A DNA stretch of 64,000 bases from Adiantum capillus-veneris (GCA_014529385.2 CM043964.1:3838997-3902996); one strand, 5' to 3'. Counted from the stretch's first letter, positions 25,022-39,313 are shown. Notes: generated from the letters alone by a model not told the origin. Made by a program: numbers and translations.

Positions 25022-26131
25022 GGATTCTCAAACACAGATGCTAATGATACCAATCAATCTAGATTCATGCATGAGGAAGTTTGTTCAGATGTAGCTGATG
25101 ATGACCTGATGATGACCTTATGCAATTATGCTCTACTTAATTTTGAGCCTCTACAAGATAGATAATTTTTTTCTGATGCATCTTGCAAGCCTAATGAAGA
25201 GAGTTTTTCCAGAGACATGATGTATTTAGATATGCATGATTGGATTCCAATACTAATGAGAGTGAAGGTGCACTATCAATGCTTTTACCTGTGATTAATG
25301 ATCGACAATTGGATGAGCCAGTTGCACAGGAGATATGGTAGTATCTAATGATACCTGATGCTATATGGGATTTGATGTTACCCTATGATGTGGGAGATTT
25401 TGAGCTAGCTTTTGACCCAAGAGGTGACATATATATGCATAGTCTGGGGCAATTGACATGTTTATCAGTTACGTGAGTCTTAAGCCTTATATTATTTCCA
25501 TATGTTTATCAATTATGTGAGTCTGATGATGGCAAAGAGCTTAAAGTACATATAGTAGATGCACATTGAAGTGCAATTGGCACAGGCCAAAGACTGTGCA
25601 GTTTAGAGGGGGTGGATGTCGTGCAGCTCTGCTCCCATGCTAAGAAAGATACCAAGAACATGCACGTTGAGCTTATTTGAAGCTTACTTGATTTTTTGAT
25701 AACTGTTCAGGGCTTGGAAACAAGCTACCTTGAGTAATGCATGCTAGATGCGGCTTTAAAGGGCCAATAGATGCCTTGCTGATGCTAAAAATGAGTATTC
25801 TTGAAGTGAACACAGATGAAAGTTTATGATCTAGAAATGTAGTTCTTGAAGTGCTCTACTGGCCTGTCTTTACGGCTCATTGATTGGAGCTATGGTGAAA
25901 AAGTTATGGTAGTTTGAAGTTTGAGTCAATTGCAGATTTGTACTGGGTTGGGCAACTATAGCTGAGAGGTTTGAGATGGAGTGAATGCATGGGCCTGAAG
26001 TGCCCACTTTGTGGATTTCGTCGGTCTTTTCAGATTAGTGATTAGATTTTTGGTTGCCAAGTTATTACCAGTTTAAGTTTCCACGGGGGCTAGTTCCATG
26101 CCAAGTCGGTCGCCTCGGTTGGTGTGCCATC
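25022..26131. other. No recognised gene
   Basis: The sequence is AT-rich and stop-dense. Up to about 25560 short Asp/Glu-rich frames continue the degraded ORF. 25560-26131 shows nothing recognisable. Confidence 0.5.
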
Positions 26132-26999
26132 TGAGAATTTTTTACTTCGACCAAGATTTGAAACCTTATCTTCTACGGTGCACTGTTAATATTATATGCG
26201 AGAATATTTGAACTCGACACTACTTTAGTCAATATCTATGTCATCCACTGTGCTTGGCAATGCTTTGATCTGAACTTATAATGCTATTTGATACACAATC
26301 CCATGGTTTGCAAGGATATGCCTTGGGTGAATTATATGCAAAATGTGGTGCCGTGCGGAAGCGCATAAGGTTTTGAAGAGCTTCGTGTCCAAAATGTCAT
26401 CTCTTGGAATGCAATGATTGCGAGGAATGCCCAACACGGCTACGAAAAGGAGCTCTGGGCTATTTTCACTGAGTGCAAAGGGAATGCCTATTGAATGTTG
26501 TGCTTAACAATGCTTTTCCCGATATGCATACCAAATGTGGTGCCGAAGGGGAGCCTGGCCACCCAAGGGGCTTTAATAAGGGCTTTAATGTGAATGGAAA
26601 AAGGAAATGAAACACCATGGTGAAGAAGGTAGTGAGTGGAAGCGTGGAAGGAAGGAGAAGGGCTCGTAGCGGCCAGAGGTGAGCTCAGACAAACACGTGG
26701 CTGAAGGGGAAAACGCTGAGGGTCTCCTTGTGCATCTTTGTGGCACCACTCGCGTGCATCTTTGCTGCACCACTCTCGCAAGATTTGGTGCATATCAACA
26801 CCCCGGCCTACCACATCACCAGGCGGGTTGTCACGCCGCTGTGACAAGCAAACGGGGACTTTTTCTTAGAAGCCTAAATATAGAGTAGCTTTTGGGGGAA
26901 GCATAAAAAACAAGGGAGAGTTAGTGGAGGAAAAAAAAGAGTAGGGCAAAGGGAGAACAAAGAAGGGGAAAGGGCTCTCTTACTTGCTTGAGGAAGGCA

Positions 27000-27040
<41 letters not shown>
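26132..27040 (+). repeat. Dispersed repeat with PPR relics, right copy
   Basis: It matches 1941-2533 joined to 21283-21530, in the same orientation, and is not interrupted by element A. It shows the sequence before that insertion (26734-26765). It ends in a TC tract (27003-27040), beyond which LINE-type sequence begins. Confidence 0.6.
26290..26545 (+). pseudogene. PPR relic, second copy
   Basis: Across frames: QGYALGELYAKCGAVRK, then FEELRVQNVIS-NAMIA, then a degraded DMHTKCGA-like piece. It has the same truncation and almost the same frame breaks as 2096-2365. Confidence 0.55.
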
Positions 27041-28536
<1,496 letters not shown>

Positions 28537-28819
28537 GAGAGAGATAGATAGACAGATTGAATTATCATCCACGGAGGTCAGTATGACCATGGACCAAAAA
28601 AAACATCACAACGGTTCTATCTATGATGATACATATCGATTAAGGACTGAGGGTCCATCGGGAGGGTAAAAAGAAAGGGAAATGGGGAAAAAAAAAACCT
28701 AGGGAGGGTCAGCTGTGGAGAGAGCTAATTTGGGGTTTTGAATTTATTGGATGATGGCTTTACCACCTCAGTAGATTGCCCATTTATCTTGTTTGCGGGC
28801 TTCATGTACCTTCTTGAGC

Positions 28820-29209
28820 TCACTTGCTTTGGCTTTGAGTTGGTTTGTGGTTAATTCTTTGGTGATCCAAAACATTGTTCCCTTGGGAGATGGGATTGGC
28901 ATAGTAGCTTTTTCCGTTCTTCTTTGTTCTTGAAGGTGAGAATACAATGCTCGGGTGGCACATGCCTGTGTGTGTCATTGATCCAAGAAAAAATTTTAGG
29001 TTCGATGTTGACAGGTTGAAGAATGTCACTTAGTTTGGCAATTTCCTCTTCGAGAGTGTCCTTGCTTGTGCATCATGGTGTGTGAAGTCCTCCAATCGTG
29101 ACCTTAAGGCCAAGGGATTCTTGTAGTGTGCATTCTTTTAAAACTGCTTGTATCTTGGTGTAAATCTTCTTGTGTGTCGCTTCATGGGCTTCATTCACTT
29201 CTTTGACGG
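28820..29209 (-). pseudogene. U2 ORF1, C-terminal piece
   Basis: It reads VKEVNEAHEATHKKIYTKIQ, then LGLKVTIGGLHTP, then ILQPVNIEPKIFSWINDTHR and VPPEHCILTFKNKEERKKLL. This follows the RRM-like and C-terminal pattern of LINE ORF1. Stops and frameshifts are present. The N-terminal pieces are 33974-34168 (QEARIISLEAQIQELIGENE, coiled coil) and 39314-39434. Confidence 0.5.
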
Positions 29210-30354
29210 TGTCAGGAGTTTTTTGGAGAAAAGGATTGCGCATATGTACATACACATGCATGGTGCATCAAATAAAGGATTGCCCATTTTCCAGAGCCAG
29301 GTGGTTACGTGGGGCCCACATGTGTACAGGTAGGACAGCATGTACATAGTGCATCGATTTTCATCGTTACTAGTACCATTGTGTTTTTCTACAATAAGGA
29401 GGAGTTGGTAGCGCGTAAAACTTCTCGAGGAAGCTATCCGCGGGCCGACGACGTGAGGTCAGTAGGTGCGTCAGATGGCATCGAGTGGCGTCAGGAGGCC
29501 GAACGGGGTCAATATTTGCACGTGGATGAATACGGACACGACGTGGGTGTTTGCTTGTGAGAATTATGCAGAAAGTTCATCATTAGGAGCACTTTTTGGG
29601 GCCACTTCACGTGGTGGCGGGACGCATTATTGGAAAAAGCTGAGTGCCAGGTGTGCGGATGATGCAAAAAAGGTGACAACTATGCACTGCGAGGTCAGTT
29701 TTTGGCCTGTTCGAGGTCCGTTTGAGGTCATCTAAAAGGCCAAGGGTGCCCAACTAATAAATCTAAGTGTGGGAACTGAAAAAAGAGAGAGAAGACCAGA
29801 AAAAAACGTGGAGAAGAGAGGAGGAACAGCCGCAGGTGTGTTTTTGCTCATTTTGGAGCCTATTTTGGCCGTAAACTGCTCATCCGAGGTCGGATTTGAG
29901 CACTTTGACATTGTAGACTGGGGTTTTGGGCCGTTCCGGACGCGATGGCGCTGTCCATTTTGCCAAATTTCTCACTCTTTTCCTGCTGTTTTTCTGTGTA
30001 ATCTTCTCCGGTGAGTGAAGCTTCTTCTCTAATTTGTGATTGTATCTGGTTTTTTTCACCCATAGTGTGTGAGCTATTTGCCCCATTGGTGTTGGCCCAA
30101 GCTCAATTGTATCTAAACATTAGAAATTCTCCTCTTTTGAGCTGAGTTTTTTGGGTGTTTGTGTGTGTGTGTGTGTGTCTGTGTGGAGTGGGCAAGTGGA
30201 TAGTCTCTCTCCTCTCACTCCAGAGGTGTGTTCCCTGTCTCGGCCAGGTGTGTTGTCTAAGCCGAGTGGTGCCCCATAGTGTGTGTGTGTATCTTCCCAA
30301 GAGTGTGTGACGGGTTGTTATAGAGGCGCTGTGTGTGTTTTCATCCCGCTCACA
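29210..30354 (+). repeat. 5' LTR of element D
   Basis: 1145 bp, TGTCAGGAG...CTCACA. It is almost identical to 32827-33973: one G/C difference near 29590/33207, T/C differences near 29847 and 30119, and GT-tract length. Confidence 0.92.
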
Positions 30355-30384
30355 TTCTTTTGGTGCCCCCACTGAGGATCTTCT

Positions 30385-30512
30385 TCGAGTACCTTCTGCT
30401 TCGAGCTTCGAGCTTCGAGCTTCGGGATTACAGGTTGCAGGTTGCAGGTTACAGGTTACAGGAACAGGGATAGGGACAGGTACAGGTGATTCACACAGGT
30501 ACAGGTAGCTGG
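30385..30512 (+). repeat. Short tandem repeats in element D leader
   Basis: Four copies of a 7-bp CTTCGAG unit (30397-30424) are followed by six to eight copies of a CAGGTTA/CAGGTTG/CAGGTA unit up to about 30510, just after the primer-binding site. This position is where LTR elements carry packaging or dimerisation signals. The remainder to 31285 shows no gene. Confidence 0.6.
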
Positions 30513-31285
30513 AGTACAGTGATGTCACTTGCAGTTGTTGTGGGAATGCATCCCTTGGCGCCTATTTGAGCGCATTGTCTGCTGGATTGTACGTTACTTG
30601 TGGAAACTGCCATTGTACGCCTTTGTGGAGCCATATATGGTTTTATTTGGCAGTCCCAGCCATTTCTGAGACTTGGTCTGGAAGGTAGGTGGAGCACCCT
30701 TTTCGTGACCTCGCCATAGGCTATGTACTAGTGAGTCCTACTTGATGCTCGGGTTCTATTGTTGACAGTTTATGCGTACATAGACAGTCTATATTTTGGG
30801 TTCCTACTGCTCTACTTCTGGGGGAACTCTGTCGAAATTTTCCCAAGTTATGATGGCTGGTTTTTTGGTATTTTGAGCCATTTATGCTGTTATGCTGCTG
30901 AAATTTTGGCAAAATCAGAGGTTGAGTCAGGTGTGCCTTCTTGGGAGCTTCATGGTTGGCTTTAATGGATGATCAAAATGGCCCTCAGTTCACTCCTTTT
31001 CATTTAACGCAAAGAATTCAGATTAATGTTCATGTGTCCAGGAAGATCTTTTTCCAGCAGCGCATAGTCTTTATGTTTGGGCCAAGAAGATTGAGAGAGA
31101 TCCTGGAATGTCCTTTGCCTGTTGTCATTCCGATGATCAACTATGAAAACTCATTTGATGTGCATGTGTTTGTTCTTATCTAAAGCTGAGCTCCATTGAA
31201 GTTTCTAGGGATTGGGAAGTGAAAAGTTTTGGGTTCTTGCACATGTGTTTAAAGAGGTTCTCAAAGCATTGTAGCTTGGGTAGCC

Positions 31286-32776
31286 ATGGCTTTCTCTTAT
31301 CTGGAATTTCATGGAAGAAGTGGTGAAGATGCGGAAGACTTTCTGGAGCAAGTCGAGGTGGCATGCATAACCAACAATATGTGTGATGAGGAGAAGATTT
31401 TGAGGCTATTTGGATTGCTTTTGAAAGATGAGGCCCGTGTTTGGTTCATGGATTTGGAAGCTAAAGAAGCAGTGGCTTCTTCTTATGGTTTGAGTCTTGA
31501 CAAGTTTATAGAAGCTTTTTTAGAGCGTTTCCAGGTTGTGGAAGATGCAAATGCAGTATGGAATGAGCTCAATGCTTTTAAGCAAGGTTCTTGTCAAGGT
31601 GTTGATGCGTATGTACAAGGTTTTACAGATTTATGGACTCGTTGGTGTGTTGCTCTTAAGGATGAGACCCCCCCTTATTCATTGAAGAAAAGTTTTTTTG
31701 TTGATGGTTTGTCACCTTGGTTGCGTTTTGAGGTTGAGTTGAAGAGGCCCGAGTCTTTTGAAGATGCAGTATGCATTGCAAAGCACAAGGAATGGAAGTT
31801 TAAGAGTCTTGAGGAACATGGTATCAGTACAGGTATGCATGTGCAAGATGGATTTGACATGGAAGATGAAGTTAAGCCTAAGTAGGTGAAAAGTAGCCTA
31901 TCCTATGATGTTTCTCGTTTCTTCCCAAGGTCTATTGTGAAGCGTAAAGAGGTCTTGCAGGTTGACAGGTTTATGGAAGAGCCTAAAGAGGTGAGTAATG
32001 CTTTGGATACAGGATTGAAAAGTCTTGAAGAGGATGCATTGGCTACTTATGTACCTTGTGATTTTGGGTGTGAGTGTGAGGTTGAGGTTATTGATAATGA
32101 GCACGTATCTTTGGATACTAGTTCCTTGGAAATAAGGGAAGAGGGCAAGGTTGAGAGCCATGTTGTGGATTTGTTGGATGTGGATCCTATTTTGAAGCCA
32201 TATGTTGATGTGTGTGCAGTGATTGAACGGATTTGTGAGCATGATTGTGCTTTAGAGCAGGGATCTGTATTCTTGGAGACTGATGAACCCATGCTAGAAG
32301 CTATGGATAGTGGTGATAGCCATGATTATGATGTGGATGAAGTTATGTGTGATGATGAGTATGCTTATGATGATGAGAAGGGGTTTGGCATGTATGAGTC
32401 CAATCTCAGCTATGTGGATGCCTATGCTAGGGATATGTGTGCTGCGGGGATACTTTTGTGCTTTGGATATCAACAACTTTACCTTCACACAATGCTTTTA
32501 GCTACTTGGGTGCATGATTTGCAGGTTGTTGCTATGGCTGGTGAAGCCAAGATGCCAGGTGATCAGTCACTTGAGTTGTCTCTATCGGTTGGGTTGAATG
32601 TGGAATGCAATATTTATGCTTTTGGAACTCCAGACAGGGCGGATGTGTTAGTTGGATATGCCTATGGTGCATTTTGGTTGATTGTTGACAAATGTAGGTG
32701 TGGTGTTAGGATTCTTCTTGTGAATCATGCAATATGCCTTTGGCCTTTTGATCCAGGTGGAATGAGCATCTACTAG
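31286..32776 (+). pseudogene. Element D gag with acidic C-terminal extension
   Basis: The ATG at 31286 reads MAFSYLEFHGRSGEDAEDFL. The gag core continues with ARVWFMDLEAKE, FIEAFLERFQVVEDANAVW and YVQGFTDLWTRW up to about residue 190. A TAG at 31883-31885 (explicable as CAG) interrupts, and the same frame goes on to 32776 with a 297-codon acidic segment (DSGDSHDYDVDEVMCDDEYA). The C-terminal 100 residues are hydrophobic and resemble no domain I know. No CCHC knuckle is present. The product presumably entered particles made by a helper. Confidence 0.7.
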
Positions 32777-32826
32777 TGCTGCTGCTGAGCATGAATGCTC
32801 TAGCAGGCTAGGGGGTGGGCAAATTA

Positions 32827-33973
32827 TGTCAGGAGTTTTTTGGAGAAAAGGATTGCGCATATGTACATACACATGCATGGTGCATCAAATAAAGGATTGC
32901 CCATTTTCCAGAGCCAGGTGGTTACGTGGGGCCCACATGTGTACAGGTAGGACAGCATGTACATAGTGCATCGATTTTCATCGTTACTAGTACCATTGTG
33001 TTTTTCTACAATAAGGAGGAGTTGGTAGCGCGTAAAACTTCTCGAGGAAGCTATCCGCGGGCCGACGACGTGAGGTCAGTAGGTGCGTCAGATGGCATCG
33101 AGTGGCGTCAGGAGGCCGAACGGGGTCAATATTTGCACGTGGATGAATACGGACACGACGTGGGTGTTTGCTTGTGAGAATTATGCAGAAAGTTCATCAT
33201 TAGGACCACTTTTTGGGGCCACTTCACGTGGTGGCGGGACGCATTATTGGAAAAAGCTGAGTGCCAGGTGTGCGGATGATGCAAAAAAGGTGACAACTAT
33301 GCACTGCGAGGTCAGTTTTTGGCCTGTTCGAGGTCCGTTTGAGGTCATCTAAAAGGCCAAGGGTGCCCAACTAATAAATCTAAGTGTGGGAACTGAAAAA
33401 AGAGAGAGAAGACCAGAAAAAAACGTGGAGAAGAGAGGAGGAACAGCCGCAGGTGTGTTTTCGCTCATTTTGGAGCCTATTTTGGCCGTAAACTGCTCAT
33501 CCGAGGTCGGATTTGAGCACTTTGACATTGTAGACTGGGGTTTTGGGCCGTTCCGGACGCGATGGCGCTGTCCATTTTGCCAAATTTCTCACTCTTTTCC
33601 TGCTGTTTTTCTGTGTAATCTTCTCCGGTGAGTGAAGCTTCTTCTCTAATTTGTGATTGTATCTGGTTTTTTTCACCCATAGTGTGTGAGCTATTTGCCC
33701 CATTGGTGTTGGCCCAAGCTCAATTGTATCTAAACATCAGAAATTCTCCTCTTTTGAGCTGAGTTTTTTGGGTGTTTGTGTGTGTGTGTGTGTGTGTCTG
33801 TGTGGAGTGGGCAAGTGGATAGTCTCTCTCCTCTCACTCCAGAGGTGTGTTCCCTGTCTCGGCCAGGTGTGTTGTCTAAGCCGAGTGGTGCCCCATAGTG
33901 TGTGTGTGTATCTTCCCAAGAGTGTGTGACGGGTTGTTATAGAGGCGCTGTGTGTGTTTTCATCCCGCTCACA
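32827..33973 (+). repeat. 3' LTR of element D
   Basis: 1147 bp, near-identical partner of 29210-30354, ending CTCACA before the ACGG target copy. Confidence 0.92.
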
Positions 33974-34168
33974 ACGGTTTCAATAAGGCACGCTTCAACA
34001 CCTTGGGATTTTGCAAGTAGGGCTTGGCTCTTTATCTTTGTCTCCTCTCACTTGAGCAAGCGTTGTTTGAGTCACTCATTCTCTCCAATAAGTTCCTGAA
34101 TTTGGGCTTCAAGAGAAATAATCCTTGCTTCTTGACGAGTGGCAGAATCCTTCTTAGGCGTAGCTGCC

Positions 34169-34380
34169 TGTTGGAATTAGGGTTGTAGAGAAAGGCACAC
34201 AGATTGGAGAAGATGAAGGAAGCTCAAGGCACACAATAGAGAGTGTGTTACTTAGTGTGAAATGGAAAGATAGATAGCCCTAGAGTGATGGGCGGGGGAA
34301 AGAACCTCCTGAAGAGAGAAAAAATGCCCCAGCGGTCATAGTGTGTTCACACACATCACTACCACATGTATATGGTAACA
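34169..34380 (-). repeat. 3' LTR of copia element
   Basis: 212 bp. It lacks about 15 bp (TATATACAATGCTCG-like) present in the 5' LTR; otherwise about ten single differences. Confidence 0.9.
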
Positions 34381-34456
34381 AATCCCCGCATGGAGTGATG
34401 CGGTGATCGAGAGCTGGCACATGAGTAAAGGAAAGTGCCATGCCCTGAGGACATGA

Positions 34457-35208
34457 TCAGTCCACAAAGGGGAGTAAGCCCAAAGCTTTGCGGAAAGCTT
34501 CAAGCTTCTCACGAGACAATGCCTTTGTGAAAAGATCTGCAAGGTTGTCCTGTGTTGGCACATAAGCCAAGCTGATCTCTCCTGCTGAGAGCCTCTCCCT
34601 GACATAGTGGTAATGCACCTCAATGTGCTTTGTGCGAGCATGAAAAACTAGGTTCCTCGCAACTGCCAATGCGCTCTGACTGTCAGTGTCGATAGTGTTG
34701 GCAATTTCCTGTCCGACACCCAAATCAGCCATAAGGCATCTAAGCCATACACACTCAATCGTAGTTGTGAATACTGCCCTGTACTTAGCCTCACAACTCG
34801 AAGTGGCCACAGTAGGTTGCTTCTTGCTGAACCATGATATACATGAAATGCCAAGCATGAAACAAAAACCACTTCTGGACATTCGCTTGTCAAAACAACC
34901 AACCCAATCTGAGTCCGTAAAATCATGTAAGTCTTGCGGCAATGATCCCCCCTTGGGATAAAACAAGCCAAGATGTAAAGTGCCACTAAGGTAGCGGAAA
35001 TCCTCTTGACATCTTGTCAATGCTTAGACCCTAGGCTATGCATAAATCTACTGACCTTTGAGACTGCAAACTGAATATCCGGCCTCGTGTTGCATACATA
35101 AATGAGGCAGCCAACAGCAGTTTGGTAAAGAGTGACATCAGCAGGATCTCCAGCATCATGTAGACTCAACTTCAACCTGTTTCCATGGGAGTGGCAATAG
35201 GTTTGCAA
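34457..35208 (-). pseudogene. Copia RNase H and end of reverse transcriptase
   Basis: 35208-35017 reads LYQTAVGCLIYVCNTRPDIQ, the conserved piece after the copia reverse transcriptase. 35020-34457 has DFTDSDWVGC, SWFSKKQPTVATSSCEAKYR, HIEVHYHYVRERL and NLADLFTKAL, the classic copia RNase H signatures. The two pieces are in different frames. Confidence 0.92.
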
Positions 35209-36674
35209 TCCTCAAGTCCAAACTTACATAGCAATGTCTCTATGTAACTTTTCTGACACAAGGCAATATCACCATCACACTGCTTAAACTGTATACCCAA
35301 GTAAAGATGCAACAGCCCCAAATCTTTCATCTTGAAAGTATTCAAATCAGCTTTAAATTCAGCAATATGTCTCTGATTTGGTCCAGTGATCATCAAATCA
35401 TCAACATAAAGAACCACAATAAGAAGTACATCACCCTCACACTTTACATACAATGTGCTTTTTGTTGGACTGTTACGAAAGCCTCGTTTAACCAAATGAG
35501 TGTCAGCTTTCTCATACCAAGCACGAGGAGATTGCTTCAACCCATACAAAGCCTTCTTACATCTGCACACTTTGTCCTCTTGTCCTTTTATGACAAAACC
35601 GCAAGGCTGCGTTACATAAACTTCCTCAAGTATGTCACCATTCAAGAAAGCCTGATTGATGTACATCCCAACCAAAATGAGGTACCAATGCACATAGAAA
35701 ATGCAGAGTAGTCATACGACAAGCGGGAGAAAAAGTCTCTTCATAATCTATGCCTTTTTGCTTGCATAACCCTTTGCAACAAGTGGAGCCTCGTGGCGAT
35801 CGATCTCACCATCCGACTTGCATTTCAACTTGTAAACCCACTTTGTACCAATGGCCTTTTTGCCAAGAGGCAAATCACATAAAGTCCATGTGTCATTTTC
35901 TATAAGTGCATCACATTCTGATTGCATGGCAGCCATCCAATTTTTTGAATTTTGTACTTCATCAAAAGATAGAGGCTCCTCAACATCATGTAAGCTAGTC
36001 ACAGCCAATGCATAACAATCTGATGCATAAGATGCATGGTGAGAGCCTGAATGAGTACGACTAGACAAAGGTGCATCCAATTTACTGTCACGTAAAGTGT
36101 GCACCAGACATTCTGGCATACCTCTAACCTGCTCATTTTTAGCCCTTTCCTCATCAAGTATATCATGTACATCTGCATTAGTAATAGGCTGATTTGCAAA
36201 ATTTTCAGAAACCCCCATAGGCTGAACATTTGCCTCATTGGAAATTACATTTGTATTTCCACCACTGAAAAGAGGCAATAAAGTGTCATAAATATCCTGT
36301 GAGCTTACATTACTGTCTCTAGTACATGACAGCAAGGGCTGAATAGAATCTTCCACAAACACTACATCCTGTGAAACCAGAATACGCTTTGTTTGCGGAT
36401 GATATAACTTGTAACCTTTGCTTTCAACACTATAACCAACAAAAATAAATTTGACAGCATTATCATCCAATTTTCTGCGCTATGTTTGTGGCACCAAAGC
36501 ATATGCCAAACAACCAAAAACACGCATGTGCTCAATAGAAGGCTTTCTATCATGCCATGCTTCATATGGAGTAATAGATTGCAAAGATTTTGTAGGACAC
36601 CTGTTTAGTACATAAGTGGCACAAATGATGGTCTCAAGCCAAAAAGAATGCGGCAAAGCTTGACTTTTGACCAT
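35172..36674 (-). pseudogene. Copia integrase C-terminus and reverse transcriptase
   Basis: 36674-36480 reads LPHSFWLETIICATYVLNRC and CPTKSLQSITPYEAW, the end of integrase. 36470-35748 has GYSVESKGYKLYHP, NSKNWMAAMQSECDALIEN and TWTLCDLPLGKKAIGTKWVY, the start of reverse transcriptase. 35693-35172 has KKALYGLKQSPRAWY and VVLYVDDLMITG, the catalytic part. A TAG (near 36480) and a pair of compensating frameshifts (near 35750 and 35650) disrupt it. Confidence 0.92.
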
Positions 36675-36677
36675 ACA

Positions 36678-38723
36678 TCATGCCATTTTCGTTAGTGACC
36701 TGTTTTTCCTCTCAACAACACCATTTTGCTGAGGTGTATAAGGCGCTGTACATTGGTGTTTTATCCCACGACTAGCGAAAAATGCATTAAATTCAAGAGA
36801 CATATACTCCCCCCCTCCATTGGAACAGAGGGTGCCCATAGTACAGTTTGAGACATTTTTAGCCATAGCTAGAAATTGTTTGAAGCACATAAAAACTTCA
36901 CACTTCTCTTTAAGAGGAAATATCCATGCATTCCTGGAGTAATCATCAATGAAAGTCACGAAATATAGGTAATTGCCCAAGGACGGAGTTTGCATGGGCC
37001 CACAAAGATCACTATACACAAGCTGCAACCTGCACATGGCCCGAACTGAACCATCCTTTGGAAAATTAGTACTCTGCATCTTACCTAAAATATAGCCTTC
37101 ACAAACATGTTTGACAGGTGCTTCAAGAGGTGGTAAAGAAGCAACCATATCAGATTTCTGCAAACGCAGCAAACTGGCAAAATTCAGATGACCAAAACGT
37201 GCATGCCAAAGCTTTGCATCTGAAATAGCCCTTGAATCTTCAACAACATTTGAAAAATTTTGTCCACACTTGTCATACAAAGTGAGATTATATAGCCCAT
37301 GGCACAAAAGGCCAGATGCAACAATTTTATCACCAAAATTGAGATCATGAACTGTACATCTGTCATCCACAAATTTGACTACAAGTCCAAGTCTAGCAAG
37401 TGCGGATACAAACAAGAGATTCTTCTTGATCCTAGGTACATAAAGTGCATCAAAAAGTGTGAAGGTACTGCCATTAGCAGCAGTAAGCACAATCTTTCCA
37501 ACTCCTTGAACTGGATAAGAGGCATTGTTGGCACAAGTGATTGAATTCCCATGAGGGACAGACTCGAGAGAGGTGAACAATTCACGATGTGAGGTAATGT
37601 GCTTTGTAGCACCACTATCGAAATACCACACATGTGAATCTGCAGCAACTGGCAAGCATGCATAATGGATAGCAAGATTGTAAGTGCACTCTGTGCTAAA
37701 AGCCCATTCTGCATCAACATCAGCATCAAAATCTCCTTTCACCGAAGACTCAAGAATGGATGCATTTGTAGTGGAACCAGCGTTTGCAGTGGAACCACCC
37801 TCTTTCTTCTTAGCCTCTTTGGCCTTCAACTTAGGACACGACTTGATCAAGTGATCATTAGCTTTACAATAATGGAAATGCATATCATTTTTGCCCTTAT
37901 CACCAAAATTGCCAGACAAAGTGCTGCCAGCAGAAGCATTGGGAATAGAAGTTTTGCCACTCGCAGCAAAACCATAAGAAGTGGCTGCATTGCTGTTACC
38001 ACCCTTTCTTTGAGAAGCAATAAAAGCCTGTTCAACTGCACGCTATCTAGTCCTATTTTTAATGGAATGTGACTCCTGCAACAACAATGTGCATAATGCA
38101 TCAAACTTGACAACTTCTGGATTTCCTTGGGTCATAAGTCTCCAAGTACTAGCAAAAGTCTTGTAAGAATCTGGTAAGGCATCAAGAACAGTCTGCACAA
38201 GGAAATTGTCTGAAATGACTTCACCTGCAGAAATAAGTTGCTCATTGATATCCTTGACACTAGAAAGAAAAGTGTCCATATCATCTTCCTCATGCATAAT
38301 CTTCGACTCCAACTCTTTACGCAACAAAGCAATTTTAGCCTCATTACGACTGGCATAAAGACCAGCCAATATATCCCAAGCTTGTTTTGCAGTTTTTTCT
38401 GAATAAATGTGAGGAACAATGGTGCGCTTCATAGACAACACAATCAATGCATGAGCCTACGCATTCTTTACATCCCAACGAGCTTGTTCTGCCGTAGGCA
38501 AAACAACTCTAATAGCAGCAATCCTTGCAGCAAGACCTGCAACATCCTCAACATCGGCTACATTCTCAGAACCAGGACGTACATCAATGCCATGCACAAT
38601 GTTCTAGATGCCCTTTGGCACAAGAACATGTTGCATTATATAAGCCCACATAGGGTAGTTGTCCCTATCCAACCTGTCCTCAGCAACACACATCTTGAAC
38701 ACATCTGTGTTGTTGTCAGCCAT
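36678..38723 (-). pseudogene. Copia gag, protease and integrase core
   Basis: The ATG at 38723 reads MADNNTDVFKMCVAEDRLDR. Gag contains AWDILAGLYASRNEAK and a degenerate zinc knuckle HYCKANDHLIKSC whose first Cys is His. Protease: VWYFDSGATKHIT near 37600. Integrase: LWHARFGHLNFASL, FIDDYSRNAWIFPL, CSNGGGEYMS and TPQQNGVVERKNR. Stops at 38604 (TAG), 38457 (TAG), 38043 (TAG) and 36678 (TGA) lie where Trp, Gln, Gln and Arg are expected. Confidence 0.92.
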
Positions 38724-39070
38724 GGTAAATGCCGCACCTGATGTGAAAACTTCCCAAAAATAGGAGAAATGGAGCAGGAACAACGCGTGCTATATAGAAA
38801 AAACCATAGAAGACTGTAAGACACCTGTTGTGCAGAAATCGGCACTAACAAAAAACAGTGCACAAAATGACAAAATAGCCTGTGTAGTACTGCCTGTAGT
38901 GGAAACGAAGGCCGAAATGACGCCGAATCAAAAATCTGAGCAGACGGGGCTCTTCGAGTTCTCCCAAAATATTTGTCAACCTGTGAACACTTGCCAAACC
39001 TCACTGTAATCGGAGAAAGTGAGCAGGCGTGTGCTGGATAAGCTGGCAACTAAGCCCGGGAGGACGTAAC

Positions 39071-39084
39071 CTGCTTTGATACCA
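39071..39084 (-). other. Primer-binding site of copia element
   Basis: On the minus strand TGGTATCAAAGCAG follows the 5' LTR after AT. This is a standard initiator-Met-type site. Confidence 0.85.
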
Positions 39085-39086
39085 AT

Positions 39087-39313
39087 TGTTGGAATTAGGG
39101 TTGCAGAGAAATGCACACAGCTTGGAGAAGATGAAGGAAGCTCAAGGCACACAATAGAGAGTGTGTTACTTAGTGTGCAATGGAAAGATAGATAGCCCTA
39201 GAGTGATGGGCGTATATACAATGCTCGGGGGAAAAAACCTCCTAAAGAGGGAAAAAATGCCCCGACGGTCCTAGTGTGTTCACACACATCACTACCACAT
39301 GTATATGGTAACA
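39087..39313 (-). repeat. 5' LTR of copia element
   Basis: 227 bp, TGTTACC...CCAACA on the minus strand. Confidence 0.9.

Larger units (their letters stand above)
29210..33973 (+). mobile_element. LTR element D, non-autonomous, gag-only, young
   Basis: 4764 bp with LTRs 29210-30354 and 32827-33973 that differ at only a handful of bases. The 4-bp flanks ACGG (29206-29209 and 33974-33977) form a target duplication. The primer-binding site TGGTGCCCCCAC starts near 30362. The purine tract TAGGGGGTGGGCAAATTA precedes the 3' LTR. Inside is one gag ORF followed by an acidic extension; there is no protease, polymerase or integrase. The primer site and leader match elements A and C, so one of those relatives may have supplied enzymes in trans. 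Confidence 0.9.
34169..39313 (-). mobile_element. Ty1-copia element
   Basis: 5145 bp on the minus strand with LTRs 39087-39313 (5') and 34169-34380 (3') and a 5-bp target duplication CTGCC (34164-34168 and 39314-39318). Gene order is gag, protease, integrase, reverse transcriptase, RNase H, as in Ty1-copia. One frame runs from 38723 to 35748 with five premature stops. Frameshifts follow at about 35750, 35650 and 35170-35020. It is dead. It interrupts ORF1 of LINE unit U2. Confidence 0.95.
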
